From Chitinophaga barathri (GTDB lineage Bacteria > Bacteroidota > Bacteroidia > Chitinophagales > Chitinophagaceae): a stretch of 64,000 nt of DNA. The translations under genes and the position numbers were made by a program. Location: positions 1 to 64,000 of the forward strand of contig NZ_RMBX01000019.1 in NCBI RefSeq assembly GCF_003807585.1. The letters are read 5' to 3'. A model generated the notes under the pieces. That model made no database searches and had not been told where the DNA came from. It was given only the letters and a program-made list of their open reading frames with translations. This document shows, piece after piece, positions 1 to 7,658 of the stretch (position 1 is the stretch's first letter; each line of letters begins with the position of its first letter).

Positions 1-38
1 GCTTTTATGTCAATCCAAATCCGTATTATTGACAACCC

Positions 39-131
39 CTGTAAACCTCCAGCAGGATAAAATAATCGACTGTAAAGTCCTGCCAGGACAAAATACCCCA
101 CTGTAAAGTTTTTTCAGGACAAGACACTATG
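39..131. repeat. Three tandem 31-bp repeats
   Basis: Three head-to-tail units start at 39, 70 and 101, each opening with CTGTAAA and carrying CAGGA(C/T)AAAA-like sequence about 14 bases in. The middle unit contains a perfect inverted repeat, GTCCTG-C-CAGGAC; the other two keep only one half well. Exact 31-bp spacing is seen directly. This resembles iterated operator or protein-binding sites more than a coding repeat, but no cognate protein can be named. Confidence 0.65.
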
Positions 132-149
132 CTTTGTGAACGCTTTTAC

Positions 150-237
150 CCTACTATATCACTACTGTTACAGTACTGTATCACTGCTGTTACACTACTG
201 TTATACTACTGTTTCAGTACTATCTGGCTACTATTAA
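150..237. repeat. 11-bp period tandem array
   Basis: About eight degenerate units with an 11-bp period start near 150, 161, 172, 183, 194, 205, 216 and 227. The best units read ACTACTGTTAC or one or two changes from it. The array is non-coding. A second array with the same period but a different unit lies at 8848-8913, so 11 bp may be a recurrent unit length in this genome. Confidence 0.65.
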
Positions 238-352
238 GCTGCAGGACGTAAGTTCAGGACCGGCCAGGCGTCTATCGGGATTATCAGGAAAGGACATTTT
301 CCGGGATCTAAAGGCACACATCGGGAGAATGGAAACCCTCTGAAAAGGGCAT

Positions 353-384
353 AAAAAAAGCCCGGTTGAAACAACCAGGCTTTT
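353..384 (-). terminator. Terminator of tRNA-Gly
   Basis: Read on the minus strand, AAAGCCTGGTTG pairs with CAACCGGGCTTT (one G-U pair) around a three-base loop and is followed by a T run. It begins 10 bases after the tRNA 3' end, so it should end the tRNA transcript. Confidence 0.8.
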
Positions 385-394
385 GTGTTTTTGA

Positions 395-466
<72 letters not shown>

Positions 467-630
467 GCTTCCCGTTTTGGGATTGCAAAAATAGGAAACT
501 GTTTGAAATCAGCAAATAATATTTCCAATTCCTTTAAAAAATTTCTTTCACACAATACTGATGCGGTTAATGTTGTTAAAATTAAACTTTATCATTGCAG
601 TGCATTAATGAATTATTCCACTACTATCTC

Positions 631-1866
631 ATGAAAAAATATGTGCTCTACGGCACACTGTGCCTCGCCGCATGCGGCCCACGCAAACAGCCGGCCCAGC
701 AGCAGCCCGCAACACAAAAGCAACAAACCATATCCAGGCCGGAAAACTTCGGAGCGGATGTTGCATTCCTGAAAGAATATACGGAAACCATCGTATTGTC
801 CGATAGCACCAGCAAATCGGCCATCGCTGTAGTGCCCGCCTGGCAAGGCCGCGTAATGACCAGTACGGTGGATGGCGATAAAGGCCGCAGCCTCGGATGG
901 CTCAATCATTCTCTCATCGCGGAAAAAAAACTACAACCGCATATCAACGCCTTTGGCGGGGAAGACCGCTTCTGGCTGGGGCCTGAAGGCAGCCAGAACA
1001 GCTTTTATTTTGCGCCCGGCGATACTTTCGACCTTGCACACTGGCAGGTGCCCGCCGCGCTGGACACGGAGCCTTTCCAGGTAATTGCCCGCTCCAGATC
1101 CGCCGTTACTTTCGAAAGGAACATACAATTGCCGAATTACAAAGGCCATATGTTCGACATCAAAGTGACACGCACCATTACACTGATCGCGCGCCGCGAC
1201 CTGCGTAATTACCTCGGCGCAGACCTCCACCGCAGCGTTCACGCAGTGGGCTTCCATTCGGCGAACACCATCAGCAACGCCGGTAAGGAAAAATGGGATA
1301 CCGCCTATGGCATGCCCTCCATCTGGATACTCGGCATGTTTCCCGCGGCGGAAAAAAATACGGTGATGATACCGCTTCGTGCAGGCGGCACCGTGAATGA
1401 TGATTACTTCGGGAAAGTGCCCGCGGAAAGACTAAAAACCGGCAAAAACATAGCGTATTTCCGGGCGGACGCCAATTTCCGCAGCAAGATAGGCCTGCGC
1501 CAGGAAGCCTGTTACAACGTGCTCGGAAGCTACGATGCGGCCAATAAAGTTTTAACAATCGTACAATTCACCATGCCCACCAACCCGCAGAAATACGTGA
1601 ACTCTTCCTGGGGTATACAGCCGAAACCCTTTTCGGGCGATATGGTGAATGCCTACAACGACGGCCCTCCCGGGGAAGGAAAACCGCAGCTGGGCCGCTT
1701 CTATGAACTGGAAAGCTCCTCACCTGCCGCCGGCCTGAAGCCCGGCTATAAAATGGAACATTATCACCGCACCATCCATTTGCAGGGCAGCGAAAAACAT
1801 CTCGATCCCATCGTGAAAAAATTATTCGGGGTCAGCCTTAAAGATGTGGAAAAAGCATTTCAGTAA
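631..1866 (+). CDS. Secreted lipoprotein, DUF6786-like
   Basis: The 411-residue product begins with a short hydrophobic leader ending in LCLAAC, a good lipobox, so the mature protein should be a lipoprotein with Cys at about residue 12. I start at the ATG at 631 because the in-frame codons upstream would put 12 polar residues before the signal peptide. A weak -7-like TATCATTG lies at 590-597. The body has alternating strands and motifs such as WQGRVMTS and FGGEDRFWLGPEG, which I associate with the Bacteroidota family DUF6786; I could not verify this. A sugar-binding or galactose-mutarotase-like fold is possible, but no function is known to me. Its stop codon abuts the stop codon of yigZ with no base between them. 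Confidence 0.8.
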   Translation: MKKYVLYGTLCLAACGPRKQPAQQQPATQKQQTISRPENFGADVAFLKEYTETIVLSDSTSKSAIAVVPAWQGRVMTSTVDGDKGRSLGWLNHSLIAEKKLQPHINAFGGEDRFWLGPEGSQNSFYFAPGDTFDLAHWQVPAALDTEPFQVIARSRSAVTFERNIQLPNYKGHMFDIKVTRTITLIARRDLRNYLGADLHRSVHAVGFHSANTISNAGKEKWDTAYGMPSIWILGMFPAAEKNTVMIPLRAGGTVNDDYFGKVPAERLKTGKNIAYFRADANFRSKIGLRQEACYNVLGSYDAANKVLTIVQFTMPTNPQKYVNSSWGIQPKPFSGDMVNAYNDGPPGEGKPQLGRFYELESSSPAAGLKPGYKMEHYHRTIHLQGSEKHLDPIVKKLFGVSLKDVEKAFQ

Positions 1867-2463
1867 TTACATCGCTTTCACTTCCAGGTTGTAAATATCT
1901 TTCAGCCGCAGCAGGCAAAGGTCCAGGCTGGCTTTGGGGATGCCTATTTCCATATTGCAGAACAGCTGGATGTCCTGGTTCAGCACGGTGCAGTTATTTT
2001 GTTTCACCACCATCATTACATCGTTGAGGATGGTATAGTCAAATACCAGCTGGTAACGTGCTTCCACGTTCTTTTGTACGGCGGGTATCAGTTGCAGCAC
2101 CAGCGCGCAGGACATTTTATACGCGTTGATCAGACCGGGCACGCCCAGCAGCGTGCCGCCGAAATAACGGACCACCACTACCAGCACATCTGTCAGTTGT
2201 TTGCTGTCTATCTGCCCCAGGATCGGCTTGCCGGCGGAACCGGATGGCTCTCCATCGTCCACCGCGCGGTATTGCAGCCCGTCCGTGCCAAGACGGTAAG
2301 CATAACAGTGATGCGTGGCTTTGGGATGTTCTTTTTTTACCTCCTGCAGGCATTCTTTCACCTGGTCGGTAGATTTTACGGGGTATGCAAACGCGAGGAA
2401 CTTGCTTCCCCTGTCTTTAAATTCCGCTACTGCCTTCTTTTCAATCGTATAATAAACTTCCAT
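1867..2463 (-). CDS. yigZ: YigZ/IMPACT family protein
   Basis: The 198-residue protein has the two-domain plan of the family. The N-terminal UPF0029/IMPACT domain (about residues 5-110) carries the marker stretches SKFLAFAYPV, ATHHCYAYR and DDGEPSGSAGKPIL, followed by VVVRYFGGTLLGVPGL. A smaller ferredoxin-like DUF1949 domain occupies about residues 130-195. Eukaryotic IMPACT modulates Gcn2 signalling; the bacterial role is unsettled, with translation or nucleotide handling proposed. The gene lies 74 bp downstream of ribD on the same strand. That gap holds a GGTTGC/GCAACC hairpin and no good promoter, so co-transcription with ribD is plausible. Confidence 0.93.
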   Translation of the reverse strand: MEVYYTIEKKAVAEFKDRGSKFLAFAYPVKSTDQVKECLQEVKKEHPKATHHCYAYRLGTDGLQYRAVDDGEPSGSAGKPILGQIDSKQLTDVLVVVVRYFGGTLLGVPGLINAYKMSCALVLQLIPAVQKNVEARYQLVFDYTILNDVMMVVKQNNCTVLNQDIQLFCNMEIGIPKASLDLCLLRLKDIYNLEVKAM

Positions 2464-2537
2464 TTTCTTGTTTTATACCGGTTGCCAATGATGCAACCCT
2501 GTTATCCCCGCCTGGCTGAAACCCATGCCTTCCGGCA

Positions 2538-3569
2538 TTACTCATGCAGTTTTCGCGCTGTTGGCCGTCCATATACTGCAACCTGGTCCCCCCCGGCATC
2601 CAGTTTCTCCTGTACTACCGTTCTTCCCATATACGGTGCCCGGAGGCCATTGCCCAGGGGCTCCTGCCCTGTGATCACCCGTAATTCGTCCCAGGTGCCG
2701 CTGTTGATGAACTGCTGTAAAAGATTGGCGCCTCCTTCCACGATGATGCTTTGCACGGATTCTTTATGCAAAATGGCCATCACTTGCGGCAGCAGCTCCT
2801 CCGAACGGTCTATTTCCTTCCCGGTGATAAAAATGGTACGCACCGATCCGTCGTGAAGATGGAAATGGCGCGGTATTTTTTCATCCAGGTCCAGCACGAT
2901 GCGGACGGGGCTTTTACCGGGCCAGAGGCGCGTATTAAGCCTGGGATTGTCCTTTAACGCGGTTTGTGTGCCCACCATGATGCCTGCCTCCCGGCTGCGC
3001 CACTGGTGCACCAACCTGTCCGCATAAGGGCCGGAAATACGCACCGGCTTCCCGTCCGGCGGCGCCATGAACCCATCGGGGCTTTGCGCCCATTTCAGGA
3101 TCACGTAAGGCCGCTGCTGTTCGTGGAAGGTAAAAAAACGACGGTTCAGGTACCTGCATTCCGCTTCCAGTACGCCTGTAGTCACTTTTACCCCTGCTTC
3201 CCGCAGCTTCTCAATGCCTTTCCCGGCTACTCTGGAAAAACTGTCCACACAGCCGATCACCACTTCAGGGATGTTTTTGGCGATGATAAGGTCCGCGCAG
3301 GGCGGCGTTTTGCCATGATGCGCGCAGGGCTCCAGGCTCACATACATGATGGAGCGGGGAATGAGCTCCTGCAGCTCCGGCTCCACGCTGTTCACACAAT
3401 TCACCTCTGCATGCGCCTCGCCATAGAGGCGGTGGAAACCTTCGCCGATGATCCTGCCTTCATGCACCAGCACCGCTCCCACCATCGGATTGGGCGCCAC
3501 CATGCCTTCCCCGTTGAGGGCCAGGCTGATACAGCGCTGCATAAAAATTTCGTGAGAATTGCTGTGCAT
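2538..3569 (-). CDS. ribD: Bifunctional riboflavin protein RibD
   Basis: The product (343 residues) catalyses two successive riboflavin steps: deamination of the pyrimidine, then NADPH reduction of the ribosyl side chain. The deaminase domain (about 5-150) shows the zinc ligands in HAEVNCV and PCAHHGKTPPC, plus the catalytic Glu of HAE. The reductase domain (about 150-343) starts at RPYVILKWAQSPDG and includes VGTQTALKDNPRLNTR and VEGGANLLQQF. I place the start at the ATG at 3569. The frame stays open far upstream, but only as antisense of prmC. Length is normal for the family. Other rib genes are not in the window. Confidence 0.95.
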   Translation of the reverse strand: MHSNSHEIFMQRCISLALNGEGMVAPNPMVGAVLVHEGRIIGEGFHRLYGEAHAEVNCVNSVEPELQELIPRSIMYVSLEPCAHHGKTPPCADLIIAKNIPEVVIGCVDSFSRVAGKGIEKLREAGVKVTTGVLEAECRYLNRRFFTFHEQQRPYVILKWAQSPDGFMAPPDGKPVRISGPYADRLVHQWRSREAGIMVGTQTALKDNPRLNTRLWPGKSPVRIVLDLDEKIPRHFHLHDGSVRTIFITGKEIDRSEELLPQVMAILHKESVQSIIVEGGANLLQQFINSGTWDELRVITGQEPLGNGLRAPYMGRTVVQEKLDAGGDQVAVYGRPTARKLHE

Positions 3570-3586
3570 GATTGCGGTTGAAATAA

Positions 3587-3594
3587 TAAGTTTG
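3587..3594 (+). promoter_or_regulatory. Putative -7 box of prmC
   Basis: TAAGTTTG is an exact match to the Bacteroidota -7 consensus TAnnTTTG. It lies 50 bases before the prmC ATG, in the 75-bp divergent gap with ribD. No well-spaced TTG -33 box is visible, so the call is tentative. Confidence 0.35.
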
Positions 3595-3644
3595 TGCAAA
3601 AATATCGTTTCAACGGCGATTTTCCCGTTGATCATCTGAATAAC

Positions 3645-4499
3645 ATGACCATTCAATCCGCATTCGCCGGCCTCACGGCTGCCATCGGCCACCTGTACGA
3701 CGCCCGCGAAGCCGCCAACATCGGGCACCTGCTGATGGAACATATCACCGGCCTCGGCAAGCTGGACCGCATTGTGCATAAAGACGGCGACCTCACACCA
3801 GCCCAGGAAGACCTGTACCAGCAGTCGCTTGCCGCCTTGCTGGCGCAAAAACCTATCCAGCATATTACCGGCAAAAGCTGGTTCTACGGCCTGGAGCTGC
3901 TTGTGAGCGACCAGGTGCTGATCCCGCGCCCGGAAACGGAAGAACTGGTGGAATGGATCCTCAAAGACCATCCTTCCCAGCCCGCCTGGCGCCTGCTGGA
4001 CATTGGCACCGGCAGCGGCTGCATCCCCATCGCCCTGAAAAAACACTGGCCGGCGGCCGATATCTGGGCCATGGACGTGAGCCCCGGGGCCATCTCCCTG
4101 GCTACCCGAAACGCCAGCCTGCAACACACGCCCATCCGTTTTGTACAGCAGGACGTGCTCAGCCCTGATGCTTCGAAAGTCCTTCCCTCCCTCAATATTA
4201 TCATCAGCAATCCGCCATACATCCCTGAAACAGAACGCGCCGACATGCAGGCACTGGTAACCGCCTTTGAGCCTTCCGTGGCACTGTTTGTGCCGGACAG
4301 CGACCCTTTGCTGTTTTACCGCCGCATTGCCCTGCTGGCGCTGGAAAAACTCGAAACCGGTGGCAAACTGTATTTCGAGATACATGAATCGTTCGGACAA
4401 GAAGTAATGAGCCTGCTGGAAAAAGAGGGGTATGCGGAGGTGCAGCTCAGGCAGGATATGTTTGGCAAAGACAGGATGGTGCGGGCTGTAAAAAAATAA
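3645..4499 (+). CDS. prmC: Release factor glutamine methyltransferase
   Basis: PrmC (HemK) methylates the Gln of the GGQ motif in peptide-chain release factors. The 284-residue protein has the N-terminal helical release-factor-binding domain and a class I methyltransferase fold with the SAM loop DIGTGSGCIPI near residue 117 and the catalytic NPPY motif in ISNPPYIPE near residue 186. IPRPETEELV, typical of the family, precedes the SAM site. I use the ATG at 3645 (MTIQSAF); the in-frame codon at 3594 overlaps the putative promoter. It is divergent from ribD and convergent with exbD. Confidence 0.95.
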   Translation: MTIQSAFAGLTAAIGHLYDAREAANIGHLLMEHITGLGKLDRIVHKDGDLTPAQEDLYQQSLAALLAQKPIQHITGKSWFYGLELLVSDQVLIPRPETEELVEWILKDHPSQPAWRLLDIGTGSGCIPIALKKHWPAADIWAMDVSPGAISLATRNASLQHTPIRFVQQDVLSPDASKVLPSLNIIISNPPYIPETERADMQALVTAFEPSVALFVPDSDPLLFYRRIALLALEKLETGGKLYFEIHESFGQEVMSLLEKEGYAEVQLRQDMFGKDRMVRAVKK

Positions 4500-4519
4500 T
4501 CCCGGCCGTTAATGCCGGG
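4488..4519 (-). terminator. Terminator after exbBD
   Basis: On the minus strand CCCGGC pairs with GCCGGG around a seven-base loop, then ATTATTTTTTTA follows. It overlaps the last codons of prmC on the other strand. The plus-strand side lacks a T run, so it mainly serves exbBD. Confidence 0.6.
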
Positions 4520-4554
4520 ACTACTCACTTATTTGTCCTGTAAGATGGGTCTTG

Positions 4555-4971
4555 TTATTTCGCCGGTGGTGCATTCTGCGGATTGGCAGTGCCCAGCACG
4601 GTTTTGGCCCCCAGTTCCCTCGCGATCTGCATCACCCCTACCACCATGCCGATGGGCACGGTCTCTTCCGCGTTGATCACGATCGTGGGGTCCACTTCGC
4701 CCTGCGGGATCTTGGTAATCAGCACCTGGCGCAGGCTTGCAAAGTCCACTTTATTTGTTCCCACGTAATACTGCTGCCCCGCATCGATGCTTACCACTAC
4801 GGTCTGTTTTGCTTTGGTATTGCTTTTGGCCTTGGGCAACATCAGCTTGATAACGTTGGGATTGGCCAGTGAAGACACGATCAGGAAAAACAGGAGCAGG
4901 ATGAACAGGATATCGTTCAACGCGCCGCTGTGTAATTCCGCATGTCCTTTTTTACTCCTCCGCAAATTCAT
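4555..4971 (-). CDS. exbD: ExbD/TolR energy-transduction protein
   Basis: The 138-residue protein has one N-terminal membrane helix (about 17-37, LNDILFILLLFFLIVSSL) with the conserved, protonatable Asp near residue 20, then a periplasmic domain. Together with ExbB it uses proton flux to power TonB or a Tol-like complex at the outer membrane. It is encoded 28 bp downstream of exbB in the same operon. No tonB is adjacent, so the specific partner (TonB-dependent transport or Tol/Pal) cannot be told from here. The C-terminus ends in a short proline/alanine tail. Confidence 0.93.
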   Translation of the reverse strand: MNLRRSKKGHAELHSGALNDILFILLLFFLIVSSLANPNVIKLMLPKAKSNTKAKQTVVVSIDAGQQYYVGTNKVDFASLRQVLITKIPQGEVDPTIVINAEETVPIGMVVGVMQIARELGAKTVLGTANPQNAPPAK

Positions 4972-4999
4972 ATTTGAATCGATTTCGAATTATCAATGA

Positions 5000-5716
5000 T
5001 TATTTAGAAGGCTCCAGCAGTACGTCTATGAACTCCGAAGAGGCGCCTTCCATTTTATTGATCACCTTGTCTATCTGCGCCTGCAGGTAGCTGTAACCGA
5101 TGTATGCCACGAGGCCGATGATAAGGCCCGCCGCGGAAGTCACCATCTTTACATAGATACCGCCCGCGATCGTGCTGAGGGTAATGTCTGAAGTCTGGGA
5201 GATGTTGAAGAAGGTCTGGATCATCCCGGCGATGGTGCCAAGGAAGCCGAACATAGGCGCTATGCCCGCGACGATGGCGAGTATAACGAGATTTTTCTCC
5301 ATTTTATAGATCTCCAGCTTACCTACGTTCTCCATGGATTTCTCAATGGCGTCCGTGGGTTTGCCGATGCGCTGGATGCCTTTGTCGATCATACGGGCGA
5401 TAGGCCCTGCGGTGTTTTTGGATAATGAGCGTGCCGCGCTGATATTGCCTGTGGTGATGTGATCGCGCACCATCGGCATGAAATTGTTTTCCAGCTTACC
5501 TGCCCGGGAAATGGTGAGATACCTTTCCACGAACACGTATACGGCTATCACGGAAAGTATGCCCAGCGGTATCATCAGGGGACCGCCCTTGACGATCATA
5601 TCCCAGAGTTTGATCTCCTGGGGCACTGCGGCAGCCGCGCTTACGCCCGCGGCCACTGTGTCCGCCTTTGCCTGCAAAAGCGTGTCCTGCATAACTGTAA
5701 CGAGTCCTAGCAACAT
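5000..5716 (-). CDS. exbB: ExbB/TolQ proton channel protein
   Basis: The product (238 residues) belongs to the MotA/TolQ/ExbB family. Three membrane segments are visible: about 46-66 (PLMIPLGILSVIAVYVF), about 145-170 (LVILAIVAGIAPMFGFLGT) and about 190-212 (SAAGLIIGLVAYIGYSY). The central G-x-L-GT-GM region GFLGTIAGMIQTF is characteristic. The N-terminal 40 residues before the first helix are alanine-rich and periplasmic. A strong promoter lies 20 bases upstream of the ATG, and exbD follows, so the two form a bicistronic operon. Confidence 0.93.
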   Translation of the reverse strand: MLLGLVTVMQDTLLQAKADTVAAGVSAAAAVPQEIKLWDMIVKGGPLMIPLGILSVIAVYVFVERYLTISRAGKLENNFMPMVRDHITTGNISAARSLSKNTAGPIARMIDKGIQRIGKPTDAIEKSMENVGKLEIYKMEKNLVILAIVAGIAPMFGFLGTIAGMIQTFFNISQTSDITLSTIAGGIYVKMVTSAAGLIIGLVAYIGYSYLQAQIDKVINKMEGASSEFIDVLLEPSK

Positions 5717-5735
5717 GTATTGAATTTTAGCCTTG

Positions 5736-5763
5736 CAAATGTATATACCTGAAGTATAAACAA
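5736..5763 (-). promoter_or_regulatory. Promoter of exbBD
   Basis: On the minus strand TTG (5763-5761) is followed after 17 bases by TACATTTG (5743-5736), an exact TAnnTTTG box. Initiation is expected near 5730, giving a leader of about 14 bases before the exbB ATG. Confidence 0.6.
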
Positions 5764-5807
5764 GGGTTTAAAGTAATAATAAAAACGGATTTGCCCTGAA
5801 AATATTA

Positions 5808-7055
5808 TCAGCTGCGCTCTTCCCAAACCTGCACGAGATGGATAATTGTATCCACCGCCTTCTGCATATCCTGGATGCTTACGTATTCATGTTTGCTGTG
5901 CAGCGCCATTTCGCCGGTGAAAATGTTCGGGCAGGGCAGGCCCATAAATGACAGCCTGCTGCCGTCCGTTCCTCCCCTGATACTCATTTTCAAAGGTTTA
6001 ATGCCCGCGCGCCGGATGGCTTCTTCCGCATTGGCTGTTACCTCCGGGTGTTTGTCCAGCACTTCTTTCATGTTGCGGTATTGCGCCGTCACCTTAAACT
6101 CGCCTTTTGCGCCGGGGTGCTTCGCCACTTCCGTTTCCATGATCTTGCGCAGGAAAAACTCATGCCCCTGCAATTCCTCCGTGGTAAAGTCGCGGATGAT
6201 AAAATCGATCTCCGCCTTTTCCGTGATGCCTTCTATACGCACCGGGTGTATAAAACCCTGGCGGTCTTCGGTGGTTTCGGGGGAAAGGATGTCTTTGGGC
6301 AGGGCGTGCAGGATGTCCGCCGCGATCTTCACCGCGCTCACCAGTTTGCCTTTTGCCGCACCGGGATGCACGCTGATGCCATGAATGGTGATCTTCACAC
6401 CATCTGCGGAGAACGTTTCGTCTTCCAGTGAGCCCAGCTCGCCGCCGTCCATCGTGTAGCCGAACTGTGCTCCCAGCTGCTCCATGTTCACATGTTCCAC
6501 GCCGCGGCCCACTTCTTCGTCCGGCGTAAACAGTATCCTGATCTTTCCATGTCTGATCTCCGGGTGCTGCACGAGATACTGCGCCGCATCCATGATCTCT
6601 GCCACCCCGGCTTTGTTATCCGCGCCCAGCAAGGTATTGCCGCTGGCGGTGATAATGTCGTCGCCGATCTTTTCAGCGAGGTAAGGATGTTCTTTGACGG
6701 TGATCACCTGCGTGGTGTCGTCCGGCAGAATGATATCCTTGCCATCGTATGCTTTATGAACGATCGGCCTGACGTTTGCCCCACTGCAGTCCGGCGCGGT
6801 GTCCATATGCGCGCAGAGGCAGATCACAGGCACTTCTTTGTCCGTTGTAGCCGGAATAGTGGCGTATACATAACCATATTGATCGGTGACTGCATCGGAA
6901 AGGCCGATCTGCTGCAATTCCTGTACCAATAAGCGGGACAGGTCCTTTTGTTTGGCGCTGGAGGGGAAAGTTTTGCTCAAAGGATCCGCCTGCGTATCGA
7001 TCTGCGCATAACGCAGGAAGCGCTCTGTTACTGAGTAAACGTAATCTTTAACCAT
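5808..7055 (-). CDS. pepT: Peptidase T (tripeptidase)
   Basis: The 415-residue M20-family metallopeptidase removes the N-terminal residue of tripeptides in the cytoplasm. Metal ligands are visible in CAHMDTAPD (His and the dependent Asp), GADNKAG, DEEVGRG (general base Glu and metal Glu), and the C-terminal ALHSKHEY His. The stretch TMDGGELGSLEDETFSADG marks the PepT subgroup rather than other M20 enzymes. No signal peptide is present. Length is standard. It lies between exbB and the SlyD-like gene on the same strand, but a hairpin separates it from the latter, so it is probably its own transcription unit. Confidence 0.95.
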   Translation of the reverse strand: MVKDYVYSVTERFLRYAQIDTQADPLSKTFPSSAKQKDLSRLLVQELQQIGLSDAVTDQYGYVYATIPATTDKEVPVICLCAHMDTAPDCSGANVRPIVHKAYDGKDIILPDDTTQVITVKEHPYLAEKIGDDIITASGNTLLGADNKAGVAEIMDAAQYLVQHPEIRHGKIRILFTPDEEVGRGVEHVNMEQLGAQFGYTMDGGELGSLEDETFSADGVKITIHGISVHPGAAKGKLVSAVKIAADILHALPKDILSPETTEDRQGFIHPVRIEGITEKAEIDFIIRDFTTEELQGHEFFLRKIMETEVAKHPGAKGEFKVTAQYRNMKEVLDKHPEVTANAEEAIRRAGIKPLKMSIRGGTDGSRLSFMGLPCPNIFTGEMALHSKHEYVSIQDMQKAVDTIIHLVQVWEERS

Positions 7056-7066
7056 GGGTGTGATGT

Positions 7067-7099
7067 AAAAAGCAAAAAGCAGGACAGGGCCCGCTTTTT
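7067..7099 (-). terminator. Weak terminator after slyD-like gene
   Basis: AAAAAGC (7074-7080) pairs with GCTTTTT (7093-7099) around a 12-base G/C-rich loop. On the minus strand it is followed by TGCTTTTTACA. It lies between the isomerase gene and pepT. Confidence 0.4.
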
Positions 7100-7128
7100 A
7101 CTTTAGTATTTGAAATGATGTGAATGTG

Positions 7129-7557
7129 CTACACTATTTCCACCAGCTCAATGTCGAAGATCAGGGCTTCGCCGGCCAGGGGATGGTTGGCATCCAGGGT
7201 GATGAACTCAGTGCCGATAGCGGCCACCTTTACGGGGAACACCTGGCCCTGGGGATTGCTCATCTGCAGTTCCATACCCACGGTAGGGTTCAGGTCTGCC
7301 GGGATGTTCTCTTTGGGGAATTCCATGATCAGCTCTTCGCTTTTGGGGCCGTATGCTTCTTCCACGGGAATGTTCAGCGTCTTCTTATCCCCGGGTTTCA
7401 TATCCAGCACGCCGTTATCGAACCCTTTGATCACCATTCCGGCACCAACCTTGAACTCCAGCGGATCTCTTCCTTCTGAAGAATCAAATGTGTTACCATT
7501 CTGTAACCGGCCGTGATAGTGAACCCTAACAGTATCACCGGACTTAACTTGTTGCAT
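7129..7557 (-). CDS. FKBP-type prolyl isomerase, SlyD-like
   Basis: The 142-residue cytoplasmic protein is a cis-trans prolyl isomerase of the FKBP class with an inserted chaperone flap, the SlyD arrangement. The N-terminal part has VRVHYHGRLQNGNTFDSS, then VGAGMVIKGFDNGVLDMKPGD. The flap (about 70-125) ends in TLDANHPLAGEALIFDIELV, a SlyD signature. The histidine-rich metal-binding tail of Escherichia coli SlyD is absent, so nickel handling is not indicated. It is divergent from the muramidase gene with a 101-bp gap in which I could not pick a confident promoter. Confidence 0.92.
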   Translation of the reverse strand: MQQVKSGDTVRVHYHGRLQNGNTFDSSEGRDPLEFKVGAGMVIKGFDNGVLDMKPGDKKTLNIPVEEAYGPKSEELIMEFPKENIPADLNPTVGMELQMSNPQGQVFPVKVAAIGTEFITLDANHPLAGEALIFDIELVEIV

Positions 7558-7658
7558 ATAAAATATTTAAAATAAGATAATAGTAAGTGAAGGTACTGAT
7601 TTTGTTTTTGATTTCTGGAACAGCCGCGTTATTTTGTTGCTGCCAACACCATAACGCT

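Larger units (their letters stand above)
1..352. other. Non-coding left edge with repeats
   Basis: No reading frame here looks like a gene. Short frames on the minus strand run through the tRNA and the repeats and have no family resemblance. The stretch holds two repeat arrays (listed separately) and about 115 bases of unremarkable sequence before the tRNA terminator. Any gene regulated by the repeats would lie left of the window. Confidence 0.6.

Noticed and set aside
39..237. CRISPR array
   Set aside because: Units are directly tandem with no unique spacers, and no cas genes are present.
3570..4400. Long open frame continuous with ribD on the minus strand
   Set aside because: It is the antisense of prmC. 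Its residues do not resemble a domain, and RibD begins normally at 3569. High-GC codon use keeps the antisense frame open.
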